Part shown: in pieces, positions 28,689-35,778 of the stretch | How the letters are laid out: every line of letters begins with the position of its first letter | Numbering within the stretch: position 1 is the stretch's first letter | Origin: Nocardioides aquaticus | GTDB lineage: Bacteria; Actinomycetota; Actinomycetes; Propionibacteriales; Nocardioidaceae | NCBI RefSeq assembly: GCF_018459925.1 | Contig: NZ_CP075371.1 | Location: 3,038,001-3,102,000 of the forward strand | Direction of reading: 5' to 3' | Length of the DNA: 64,000 bases | Notes under the pieces: generated by a model | Seen by the model: only the letters and a program-made list of their open reading frames with translations | Told to the model about the DNA's origin: nothing | The model's database searches: none | Position numbers and translations under genes: made by a program

Positions 28689-29003
28689 ATGAGCACTTCA
28701 CCCGCGGAGCAGCCGGGCTCCGGCATCGTCACCTTCACTCAGCAGGGCGAACGCGCCCTCGATCGCCTCGCCGCCGACCTGGTCGACCACTGCGACGGCT
28801 CCACCGCCAGCATCGCCGACATCCTCGAGCAGGTGCTGTCGGCCGACGTCGCCGAGCTTGCCGACAAGCTCGGCGAGTCCCTCGTCGCCGGCGAGGCCGG
28901 TCCTGCCCACGAGAGTCCCGACCATGCAGCCCGTCGACGCCTCGGCGCCGACCGGTCCACTGCCGGCGGCGCTCCTCTCCCGCAACCCCGGATCGGCCGT
29001 TGA
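28689..29003 (+). CDS. Small hypothetical protein of the element regulon
   Basis: 104 residues from ATG 28689 with AGAGGAGGA as ribosome site. The central part is helical (QGERALDRLAADLVDHCDGSTASIADILEQVLSADVAELADKL), the C-terminus Pro/Arg-rich and perhaps disordered. Preceded by the 35-bp motif, so it should share control with ssb, relaxase and the transfer operon. Could be a regulator or DNA-binding protein; no family recognised. Confidence 0.65.
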   Translation: MSTSPAEQPGSGIVTFTQQGERALDRLAADLVDHCDGSTASIADILEQVLSADVAELADKLGESLVAGEAGPAHESPDHAARRRLGADRSTAGGAPLPQPRIGR

Positions 29004-29056
29004 CGCGCCGGTCACAAGCGCGAGCGCTCCTCCGATCGAGTGAGCCGACTGCCACC

Positions 29057-29097
29057 TATACTGACCTAGAAAACCCTCTAATTCTAGGTGAGTCTAG
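29057..29097 (+). promoter_or_regulatory. Promoter with overlapping operator-like dyad before the ATPase gene
   Basis: TATACT (29057-29062) is a strong -10. It is followed by CCTAGAA (29065-29071) and its inverted copy TTCTAGG (29082-29088), with a further TCTAGG at 29092-29097. The dyad covers the expected transcription start, the geometry of a repressor site. Confidence 0.6.
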
Positions 29098-29110
29098 GAA
29101 GTTGGCGCTG

Positions 29111-30451
29111 GTGGATAAGAGCCCGTACACGCCCGGTGCTGGCCACAACCCGCCCGTCCTGGCAGGACGCGACGGCCTTCTCCGTGACTGGCACTTGGTG
29201 CTCAACGACATTGTCGCTGGCGGCCGCGTCCGTGCCCAGGACATGATTCTTTCCGGCCCGCGCGGCGTGGGGAAGACCGTCACGGTGAGCGCGTTCGCGG
29301 ACCTTGCTAAGGAGCAAGGCTTCGAAGTGGTCAACCTCCAGGCTGTCTCGGGCCACGCTGGTCTGGTAGAGGCGCTGCTCCAGCGCGCTCGCACCCGTAT
29401 GGCTGAGGAGGCGGGCCCGTGGCAGCGCGCCCGCAAGGCCTTCGAGCGGATCGGTGGGGTCAACCTCAGCATCGCGGGCATCGGTGCTGGGATCTCCACT
29501 CACCAATCCGACGCCGCAGCACCAGGCTTGGACGCGGGGACGCTCGCTGACGCCCTGGCCACGCTGGCGTCCGAGGTCCGCAAGGACGCCCACAGCGGCG
29601 GCCTGCTGATCACCGTCGATGAGCTCCAGGTCGCATCTAGGCCCGACCTCGCCCTGCTCGCGGCGACGCTGCACCGACTCAACGTCGACCACCCCTCCGC
29701 GCCGGTCCTCTTCGCCGGCACCGGACTGCCCTTCACCCCCGATGCGCTCCGCAAGGCTGGCGTGACCCACCCTGACCGTCTCTTCGTGCTGGAGCCCATC
29801 CCCCTGACCCTCGAACCCGATGACGCCCGCTACGCCGTGGTAGAGCCAGCACGCCAGGCCGGTGTCGCGTGGACCCCCGAGGCGGCGGCAGCCGTCGTCG
29901 AGGCCAGCAATGGCTACCCGGCGCACCTGCAGCTGTTCGCCCACGCCATCTGGACATCCGCGCCCGGGCCTGACCAGATCACCCTCGGCGACGTCGAAGC
30001 CGCACTCCCCCAGGTCGCCGACATGCTCGAGCGCCGCACCCTTGGCCCCCGCTGGGACCGAATCAGCGATCGACAGATGGAGTTCCTTGCCGCCCTCGCT
30101 CTGCACGGCGGGCGCGCCTCGACAGCGGCGATCGCCAAGACACTCAGTCGCTCCCAGCAAGAGCTGTCCTGGCTCCGCGAGGAGCTCATCGAGGAAGGCG
30201 ACGTATACGCACCCAAACGCGGCCAGCTGGCAATGGCGGTCCCGCTCTTCAACCGCTACGTTCTGAGCCACTACGAACGCACGCGGCCCGAGGCAGCGAC
30301 CGAACTGCTCAGCCTGCAGAAGATGATCGCGAACGCCGGTCTGAATCCCTCAGCTGCGCACGCGGGTCGGGACATGCTGCGCCGAAGCGAGCAGAACGAA
30401 ACCCGCCAGTTGCCACCGCCCGGCGGCGGATCTGCGCGGCCGCATTCCTGA
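29111..30451 (+). CDS. AAA family ATPase with C-terminal winged helix
   Basis: 446 residues from GTG 29111 (AGGAAG upstream at 29095-29100). Walker A GPRGVGKT at 49-56, Walker B LLITVDEL at about 166, sensor-like LFAGTGLP, and a C-terminal part (about 315-400: MEFLAALALHGGRASTAAIAKTLSRSQQELSWLREELIEEG) typical of winged-helix domains of Orc/Cdc6-like or STAND ATPases. A longer frame exists from TTG 29000 but crosses the promoter and operator. Probable role: ATP-dependent regulator or defence/maintenance factor; unassigned. Confidence 0.8.
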   Translation: MDKSPYTPGAGHNPPVLAGRDGLLRDWHLVLNDIVAGGRVRAQDMILSGPRGVGKTVTVSAFADLAKEQGFEVVNLQAVSGHAGLVEALLQRARTRMAEEAGPWQRARKAFERIGGVNLSIAGIGAGISTHQSDAAAPGLDAGTLADALATLASEVRKDAHSGGLLITVDELQVASRPDLALLAATLHRLNVDHPSAPVLFAGTGLPFTPDALRKAGVTHPDRLFVLEPIPLTLEPDDARYAVVEPARQAGVAWTPEAAAAVVEASNGYPAHLQLFAHAIWTSAPGPDQITLGDVEAALPQVADMLERRTLGPRWDRISDRQMEFLAALALHGGRASTAAIAKTLSRSQQELSWLREELIEEGDVYAPKRGQLAMAVPLFNRYVLSHYERTRPEAATELLSLQKMIANAGLNPSAAHAGRDMLRRSEQNETRQLPPPGGGSARPHS

Positions 30452-30493
30452 GAGGCGGCGCGCACCGCTACCGAACGGTTGTGCATACATTCC

Positions 30494-30516
30494 GTTACAC
30501 AACGCAGCTGTGTAAC
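30494..30516. promoter_or_regulatory. Operator-like inverted repeat
   Basis: GTTACACA and TGTGTAAC form a perfect 8-bp dyad with a 7-nt spacer, inside an unusually AT-rich patch (30470-30530) between the ATPase gene and a leftward small gene. It looks like a TetR/GntR-type operator or a nicking/attachment-type site. No direct link to a regulator is visible. Confidence 0.5.
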
Positions 30517-30624
30517 AGTTTGAAGCGGGCTGACATGGACCGCGACAGCCCGCGCGGCGCTAGAACTGGCGGCAGGCCCTCCGCAGCAGGGCCCTGTCAC
30601 TTCGGGCATCAGCGCAGCAAGGGG

Positions 30625-30825
30625 CTACGCCGGCGCGACGTCGGCCAGCCTGTCGAGCAACTCGGACTCGTCTGCCGCCAGTGTCTCCATCGTCGGGCAG
30701 TGGGCGTTCCACTCGCCGACCGCCGCGGCGAGCAGGCGATAGGCCTCGACATCCTGTGGGGCGTTGAACCACGCGGCGGCGGACATCGCGACGCGCCGCG
30801 CGATCAGGGCCGCCTTGTCGTCCAT
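30625..30825 (-). CDS. Small hypothetical protein
   Basis: 66 residues from ATG 30825: MDDKAALIARRVAMSAAAWF, then QDVEAYRLLAAAVGEWNAHC. Amphipathic helical and acidic. It runs opposite to its neighbours. Frame statistics look coding (GC-rich third positions), but no family is recognised. Confidence 0.55.
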   Translation of the reverse strand: MDDKAALIARRVAMSAAAWFNAPQDVEAYRLLAAAVGEWNAHCPTMETLAADESELLDRLADVAPA

Positions 30826-30960
30826 GACTGCTCAGTCTTCAGCCGCGCACGCGAGGAGGGACCCATTCGCCCGTTGTCCACAGGCTCGACGCCGGCGGCG
30901 AACGCTGGCCGGTGAGATCCGCGAGACTCAAGTCCTATCCTCTCGGCAGGAAGGCACCTG

Positions 30961-31368
30961 GTGGACGATAACGACCAGCTCGAAGCAGGCGGACACGCGA
31001 CGGCTGCCCGCGAGCACGTGTACGGCTTCAACCGCGCCACGATGTGGGAGCGCGACCAGATCCCGGCCGAGGCCTCAGACCAGCTGGCGGAGTTCGCCGA
31101 CCTCGCGGCCGCACTCCCCCAGGCGTTCTCGCAGCTGTCCAGCACGCTTGAGCAGGCCATCGCAAACCAGGTGCTCAGCATGGATGCGATGACCGACGAG
31201 TCGGACCCGGCGATGGCGATCGGCGTCGCGGGCCTCCACCTGGAGGAGGCCCGCGGTCTCGCGGTCGACCTCCACAAGCACCTCAACGCCGCGCGGAACG
31301 CCACCGCGCACATCATCAGTCAGGGCGTCGACGACGGCCACGGGTCGATGCCCTGGGACCAGCCCTGA
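30961..31368 (+). CDS. Hypothetical helical protein
   Basis: 135 residues from GTG 30961; AGGAAG upstream and TATCCT further up as a possible -10. Helical and acidic (DQLAEFADLAAALPQAFSQLSSTLEQAI, LHLEEARGLAVDLHKHLNAARNATAHI). Shares its style with the 237-residue protein at 31640 (both keep LHxHLNxA / VHLNRA segments), so the two may be paralogues or partners. Confidence 0.7.
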   Translation: MDDNDQLEAGGHATAAREHVYGFNRATMWERDQIPAEASDQLAEFADLAAALPQAFSQLSSTLEQAIANQVLSMDAMTDESDPAMAIGVAGLHLEEARGLAVDLHKHLNAARNATAHIISQGVDDGHGSMPWDQP

Positions 31369-31409
31369 CCGGACCCCGCTGAGCATTCGCGCGATTTCGT
31401 CGCGTCTGG

Positions 31410-31444
31410 TGATCGCCCCGGCGGGTCGACCTTCCTTTGGTGAC
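31410..31444 (+). promoter_or_regulatory. Element regulon motif, weaker copy
   Basis: TGATCGCC-N15-TCCTTTGGTGAC. The left half matches 7 of 8 and the right half keeps GGTGAC at the same spacing as the five good copies. It lies 34 nt before the GTG at 31479. Confidence 0.5.
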
Positions 31445-31478
31445 TGAGAGATGACCCCGGTCCACCAAGGAGCTGCAC

Positions 31479-31643
31479 GTGAGCACGCCCACCGACTCCC
31501 CGTCCGCCGCGCCCCACCGTGACCCGGTTCAGGAGGCCCGCGCCCACCTCGAGCAGGCCATGGCTGCGCTCGATCGACTCCGCGAAGTTCTGCCGCCGCC
31601 CACCGCTCCCCCGCCCGAAACCGCAGGCGGTGAGTCGGCATGA
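31479..31643 (+). CDS. Small hypothetical protein (54 residues)
   Basis: GTG 31479 has a strong AAGGAG ribosome site 7 nt upstream. The product (STPTDSPSAAPHRDPVQEAR, then AHLEQAMAALDRLREVLPPP) has one amphipathic helix between Pro-rich ends. Its TGA overlaps the next ATG (ATGA), so the two genes are coupled. Confidence 0.65.
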   Translation: MSTPTDSPSAAPHRDPVQEARAHLEQAMAALDRLREVLPPPTAPPPETAGGESA

Positions 31644-32353
31644 CCACCGACACCACCCTGAGCGCCGCCGAAGCCATGTTCGAGGCCGAGCAAGCCGTGA
31701 GCAGGGCCCGCTGGGTCGTGGAGGAGCTCCAGGAGACGATCACCTGCGCGCTCCGCGTGCTCGACGACGCCGAGCTCGACTCGGCCAAGGCCAAGCTGTC
31801 CGAGCGCGGCTCCTTCTACCTCGAGGCCGCCGGCGAGCACCTAGGACGATTGCGCACGCGGTGCAACGACATCCTTGAGTTCACTCACGACCTGTTCGTG
31901 CACCTCAACCGCGCATCGCAGTCCGTCACCGACGCCCGCACCCTCCTCGACCTGGCGGACACCTCCGATCCCGTCGTCGCCAGCGAGGTCGCGCAGCTCA
32001 AGCCGCGCATCGCGGTCGTCGGCGAGATGGTCGCCCTGGCCAAGCCGGTCGCCCAGCTGGCTGCCAAGCACGTCGAGACCGCGCACCTGGCAAGCCGGGA
32101 CGTCACTGCCCTGGGCCTGCTGGAGCCGGTCAGCCTCGAGCGAAGCACCGCGATCGCCGGCAAGGAGCTCGGCCGCGCCGACGAGGACGTGCGCCTGCTC
32201 GGCAATGTCGTCGACCGCGCCGCGGCCAGCGCCCGGGAGTCGGCCAGCATCGCCAGCGAGATCACCGACAACGCCCGCCGGCGGATGTCCGAACAGAGCC
32301 GGGACCCGATCACGAGCGCCTCACTCCCGGCGCCCAGGTCCCCGGGTCGGTAG
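31640..32353 (+). CDS. Hypothetical helical/coiled-coil protein
   Basis: 237 residues, almost entirely helical: EAMFEAEQAVSRARWVVEEL, FTHDLFVHLNRASQSVTDAR, DLADTSDPVVASEVAQLKPRI. No signal peptide, membrane segment or catalytic motif. Coupled to the 54-residue gene. Resembles the 135-residue protein at 30961 in its central repeat. Function unknown. Confidence 0.7.
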   Translation: MTTDTTLSAAEAMFEAEQAVSRARWVVEELQETITCALRVLDDAELDSAKAKLSERGSFYLEAAGEHLGRLRTRCNDILEFTHDLFVHLNRASQSVTDARTLLDLADTSDPVVASEVAQLKPRIAVVGEMVALAKPVAQLAAKHVETAHLASRDVTALGLLEPVSLERSTAIAGKELGRADEDVRLLGNVVDRAAASARESASIASEITDNARRRMSEQSRDPITSASLPAPRSPGR

Positions 32354-32360
32354 GGGAGCT

Positions 32361-32684
32361 ATGGACCTCGATCAGGGCGGCCGCCACGCCGTGGTAGCGG
32401 CCGCCGCGGCCTCCAACACCACGCCCGAGGTCCTCCTAAGTGCCGACCGGAGCGGGGTGTCCGCGGACGCCCGGGCGGTGGCCATGACCGCCGCCCGCCT
32501 GCACGGCCACAGCCTGCCCACGATCGCCCGGTACTTCGACCGCGACCACACCACGGTGCTGCAGGCGACCCGGCGCATCGAGAAGACCCCGCCGCTGCGG
32601 GATCTGGCCGCGAAGATCGCGGGGATCTCCCCGAGCAGCCGGCAGGCGCCGTTCGGCTCGACGGCGACGAGCAGGTCTTCATGA
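32361..32684 (+). CDS. Stand-alone DnaA domain IV-like protein
   Basis: 107 residues from ATG 32361 (GGGGAG upstream). Residues about 37-75 (ARAVAMTAARLHGHSLPTIA, RYFDRDHTTVLQATRRIEK) carry the DnaA domain IV signature: the helix-turn-helix and the DRDHTTV loop that contacts DnaA boxes. The AAA+ domain is missing. It could bind DnaA-box-like sites to time replication or transcription of the element. Followed by a 4-nt overlapping micro-ORF. Confidence 0.85.
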   Translation: MDLDQGGRHAVVAAAAASNTTPEVLLSADRSGVSADARAVAMTAARLHGHSLPTIARYFDRDHTTVLQATRRIEKTPPLRDLAAKIAGISPSSRQAPFGSTATSRSS

Positions 32685-32770
32685 GCGGCTACCGCTCCCC
32701 CGGGCTGCGCGTACAGCAGCATGCGGTCCCTGTTGCCGGCCCGCGTCCGCAGTTGAGGGTCGCCCTGTGA
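32681..32770 (+). CDS. Micro-ORF of 29 residues bridging two genes
   Basis: ATG 32681 overlaps the stop of the DnaA-like gene (ATGA) and its own TGA overlaps the GTG of the nuclease gene (GTGA). The predicted peptide is MSGYRSPGLRVQQHAVPVAG, then PRPQLRVAL. The exact double overlap suggests real translation that carries ribosomes from one gene to the next; the peptide itself may be unimportant. Confidence 0.5.
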   Translation: MSGYRSPGLRVQQHAVPVAGPRPQLRVAL

Positions 32771-33291
32771 AGGCCCTGATCGGCCTGGCCGCGGCCGCGC
32801 TCCTCACGCTGACCGCCGGCGGGATCAAGGCCGCCCTGCCTGGAGCCCGGCCAGTCCCCGAACCAGCCGATGGCAAGACCAGCCAGGTGCGCGTGACCGC
32901 GGTCGTCGACGGCGACACCATCCGCGTCGAGACCCTTGGTGGCCGCCAGCTCGGTCGAGTCCGGCTGCTCGGGATCGACGCCCCCGAAGTTGACCACCCG
33001 CCGGAGCCGGCCGAGTGCTATGCCGAGGAGGCCACCGGTTTGCTCGAGCGACTCGCGCCGGTCGGTAGCACGGTCGAGCTGGTCACCGACATCGCCCTGC
33101 CCAACCGCGACCGGTACGACCGGCTGCTGCGCTACGTCGAGCACGACGACGCCGACGTAGCTCGCGAGCTCCTGGCCAGCGGCGCCGCCCGCCGCTACGA
33201 AGCCGACCAGGTGCTCGCGCGCGAGGCGTCGTACTCCACGGCCACCGACGATGCCCAGGGCGCTGAGCGCGGCCTGTGGGGCAACTGCTGA
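32767..33291 (+). CDS. Secreted thermonuclease (SNase-like)
   Basis: 174 residues from GTG 32767. N-terminal hydrophobic signal segment (ALIGLAAAALLTLTAGG, about 3-19) then the SNase fold: VTAVVDGDTIRV, GRVRLLGIDAPEVDHP with catalytic Arg and Glu, DRYDRLLRYVE with the second Arg, and GAARRYEAD. Likely exported nuclease acting at the cell surface. Secreted SNases are common on conjugative plasmids and elements. Confidence 0.9.
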   Translation: MKALIGLAAAALLTLTAGGIKAALPGARPVPEPADGKTSQVRVTAVVDGDTIRVETLGGRQLGRVRLLGIDAPEVDHPPEPAECYAEEATGLLERLAPVGSTVELVTDIALPNRDRYDRLLRYVEHDDADVARELLASGAARRYEADQVLAREASYSTATDDAQGAERGLWGNC

Positions 33292-33309
33292 GAGCCAGGG
33301 AGGCAGGTC

Positions 33310-33759
33310 GTGGACGAGCAGCTGACGACGGCCGCGAAGACGCTGGCCCGATGGTGCTACGCCCGTGGCGTCGACGAACGCGTCCTCGGCTGCGGTGAGA
33401 AGCTGCTCAAGGCCGCGGTCGAGCAGGCGCTCGGCCGACCGGCTCCGGCGCACCTCGAGCAAGCGCTGTGGCAACGGACCGCCGCGCTGCTGGGCCAGCG
33501 GCGCGACTGGGACCGCGCACACCAGGTGTCCGGTCGCGCGCCCGCCAAGTGCCTGCTTTGCGCGTTGGCCCGCGACCGCTGCCCCGAGCACACCCGGCGC
33601 CGCTGCCGCGTGTGTGCTGGCCCGCTGCATCGGATCGTCGTCGAGGAGGGATTCGAGACCCACCCGTGCTGCGACCGCCCCGGTGAGAACGGATCGTTGG
33701 TCGTCCTCGAGCGCACCGCGCAGCTGCTGGGAGCCACGTTGCTGGCACAGCCGGTCTGA
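33310..33759 (+). CDS. Hypothetical cysteine-rich (zinc-ribbon-like) protein
   Basis: 149 residues from GTG 33310. N-terminal helical part, then CLLCALARDRCPEH, RRRCRVCAGPLH and HPCC: three CXXC-like pairs suitable for zinc. Eighteen nt after the nuclease stop. No family assigned. Confidence 0.7.
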   Translation: MDEQLTTAAKTLARWCYARGVDERVLGCGEKLLKAAVEQALGRPAPAHLEQALWQRTAALLGQRRDWDRAHQVSGRAPAKCLLCALARDRCPEHTRRRCRVCAGPLHRIVVEEGFETHPCCDRPGENGSLVVLERTAQLLGATLLAQPV

Positions 33760-33794
33760 GAGCGCCCGGGGCGGACAACACGGCTCAGTCGAGG

Positions 33795-33829
33795 TGATCG
33801 CTCCCACCTCTGGTCCGCACTTAGGAGAC
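33795..33829 (+). promoter_or_regulatory. Element regulon motif, copy 2
   Basis: TGATCGCT-N15-CACTTAGGAGAC, followed at once by AAGGAGG (33831-33837). A possible 12-residue leader peptide begins at GTG 33851 and ends in a TGA (33887) that overlaps the start region of the next gene. Confidence 0.78.
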
Positions 33830-33881
33830 CAAGGAGGACTGGCGCAGCCGGTGCCGGTCCATGGGATCCATGGGAATTCAC

Positions 33882-34112
33882 ATGAGTGACGCCGCTCGCG
33901 AGGAAGTCGCGCTCGAGGAAGATGCCCGTCAGCGCGCCGAGGAGATCAGGGCCACCGAGGAGGCCGCCGCCCAGGCCGCGGCCGCCGACACCGGCCCCTT
34001 CCCCGACGCCGAGATCGCGCAGGTCCACCGATCCGGCCGTCAGCACGACCACACCGACACGGCCGCCTATCAGCGGCCTCAGCTCGGCCGCCGCCGCGGC
34101 CCGCGCCGCTAG
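33882..34112 (+). CDS. Small acidic hypothetical protein
   Basis: 76 residues from ATG 33882 (alternatives ATG 33861 or 33870). The N-terminal half is one long Glu/Ala-rich helix (AAREEVALEEDARQRAEEIR, ATEEAAAQAAAADTG), the C-terminal half basic (YQRPQLGRRRGPRR). It lies under regulon motif copy 2. The start is uncertain. Confidence 0.5.
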   Translation: MSDAAREEVALEEDARQRAEEIRATEEAAAQAAAADTGPFPDAEIAQVHRSGRQHDHTDTAAYQRPQLGRRRGPRR

Positions 34113-34121
34113 GAGGTCGCG

Positions 34122-34298
34122 ATGACTACCGCACTCGCATCAGCGGACGCCAGCCGAATCGCCGGCCGCACGACGGTCCGCTGGGTCGACTGCTCCCACA
34201 AGCTGGGGCCGCTGCCGTGCATGAACCACAAGCCGCACAAGGGGAACGGCCGCGGCTGCGTGCACCACTCAACGTCCGGCTTCCAGGACGACGAGTAG
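34122..34298 (+). CDS. Small Cys/His-containing protein (58 residues)
   Basis: ATG 34122 has an excellent ribosome site, AGGAGG (34111-34116). The product contains WVDCSHKLGPLPCMNHKPHK and RGCVHHS, a Cys/His spacing that could bind zinc. It is 9 nt after the previous gene. Too short for ordinary gene callers. Function unknown. Confidence 0.6.
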   Translation: MTTALASADASRIAGRTTVRWVDCSHKLGPLPCMNHKPHKGNGRGCVHHSTSGFQDDE

Positions 34299-34327
34299 CC
34301 CGCGGACCCTGTAGCAGAGAGAGCTCC

Positions 34328-35197
34328 TCAGCCGTGCACCAGGTGCAGCTGCGGTCGCGGCTGCTGCTCGATGGCTGTCTCCAGGCGCTGCAGCCGCTCC
34401 AGCGTCATCGGATGCCCATGACGCCGGAGCAGACCAGCCAGCACGGAGCCCAGGCCGAGGGAGACCACCAGCTGGTCGGCCGCGGCCTCCAACCAGGCCT
34501 CGATCCGCCGGTTGGCCGCCGGCACCAGGTAGGTCAGGGCGATCACCGCGCCGCCCAGGATCCCCGGAGCGGCCCGGCCCTCAGCGACCGACTGCACGAT
34601 GCAGATCACCCCGACGAAACCCCGCAGCGTCCACGCCAGCCGCATGAACGGAAGCCAGGCGAAGGCTCGACCCACGCCACGGAACGTCGCGACCACCAGC
34701 CGCCACGGCGTCGTCGCGGCGAGCGCAGCGAGTTCCAGCCGTGGCCGGATCGCTCGCCGCCGGCCGACGGCATGAGCCATCGCGGCGGCCGCTTCCGCAG
34801 CGGTCACTCCCCCGCGGTATCTGGCGGCGACCAGTCCGGGGGTGACCACGACGGCGCGATCCGCGATCGCCACAGCCACCGGGGTGCTCGGACCCTGGCG
34901 GCGGCGCACGAACACGGCGTCGACGCCGACGTCGCGGCCACCCAGCTCGGCGAGCACGGGCGCCATCACCTGGAGCTCAGCTGCGGTCGCGGGACGCGAC
35001 CGGGTCAGCGTCGCGATCGCCGGCACCTCGAACTGGCCGAGCGCCAGCGCAACGAGCAGGCCGGCTGCAACCAGGAACGCCACCAGGCCAAGGGCCGGCG
35101 GGAGCAGGGCGCACACCACCACGGTGAGGACAAAGCTCACCAGCAGCGCCGGCGCCAGCGTCACCACCCTCAGCACGGTCATCGGGAACCTCATCAT
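34328..35197 (-). CDS. Membrane protein of M48-peptidase type with degenerate active site
   Basis: 289 residues from ATG 35197, with GGAGGAGGG upstream. Two hydrophobic segments near the N-terminus (about 9-55) and two near 190-230, as in HtpX/M48B-like proteins. Where HExxH is expected the sequence reads MAHAVGRRR, i.e. H-A-V-G-R, so the catalytic Glu and second His are gone. The downstream EAAADQLVVSLG still fits the third-ligand ExxxD motif. Likely a non-catalytic relative. Confidence 0.7.
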   Translation of the reverse strand: MMRFPMTVLRVVTLAPALLVSFVLTVVVCALLPPALGLVAFLVAAGLLVALALGQFEVPAIATLTRSRPATAAELQVMAPVLAELGGRDVGVDAVFVRRRQGPSTPVAVAIADRAVVVTPGLVAARYRGGVTAAEAAAAMAHAVGRRRAIRPRLELAALAATTPWRLVVATFRGVGRAFAWLPFMRLAWTLRGFVGVICIVQSVAEGRAAPGILGGAVIALTYLVPAANRRIEAWLEAAADQLVVSLGLGSVLAGLLRRHGHPMTLERLQRLETAIEQQPRPQLHLVHG

Positions 35198-35412
35198 CAC
35201 GACCCTCCTCCATCTGTCAGCACTAGTGCATCTCTTGACTTTGCTCGCGGTGATCGTCCGGCGACCGCCGTACGACATAGGCGAACGAGACCAGTTTGTG
35301 CCCAGCCGCCGACACGACCCCGAGTTATCCACAGCCCGCCGCTCAGCGGAGCGAGGACCAACCGGGACGTGGGTTCATGGGCCAGACCGACCTCCGACCG
35401 AAAGGAACACCC

Positions 35413-35778
35413 GTGGACACCCTCAACGCTGACGGCACTTGGGACCGCCTCGGCTCGATCGCCCTCCTGCTGCACCAGGCCGCCACCCAGGTGTGGAGCG
35501 ACGCCGACCGGTCCGCCGCCGACTCGCCGCTGCACGACCTCGGCCTCGGCGTCTATCTCGCGCACTCCCAGGCCAGCGCCCTGCTCCCCGACGACTACGA
35601 GCTGCCCGAAGTCGACGAGGACGCGGAGCTCGAGGAGCGCACGCCCCTGCAGCTGCTCACCGAGGCCGAGGAGCTGACCCGTCCCCTGCCGCTTCACCGG
35701 CCCGACCTGGTGCACGGTTCCCAACTGGTCGTCGACCTGTGCGACCTCATCCGGGAAGCCCGCGGCCTTGGCTACTGA
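35413..35778 (+). CDS. Hypothetical protein
   Basis: 121 residues from GTG 35413 (GAAAGGA upstream). Acidic and helical: DRLGSIALLLHQAATQVWSD, then LPEVDEDAELEERTPLQLL. Overlaps the next gene. An in-frame ATG at 35377 is possible but has no ribosome site. Confidence 0.65.
   Translation: MDTLNADGTWDRLGSIALLLHQAATQVWSDADRSAADSPLHDLGLGVYLAHSQASALLPDDYELPEVDEDAELEERTPLQLLTEAEELTRPLPLHRPDLVHGSQLVVDLCDLIREARGLGY

Noticed and set aside
29000..29110. TTG start for the AAA ATPase
   Set aside because: The frame would run through the TATACT promoter and dyad; GTG 29111 has a better ribosome site.
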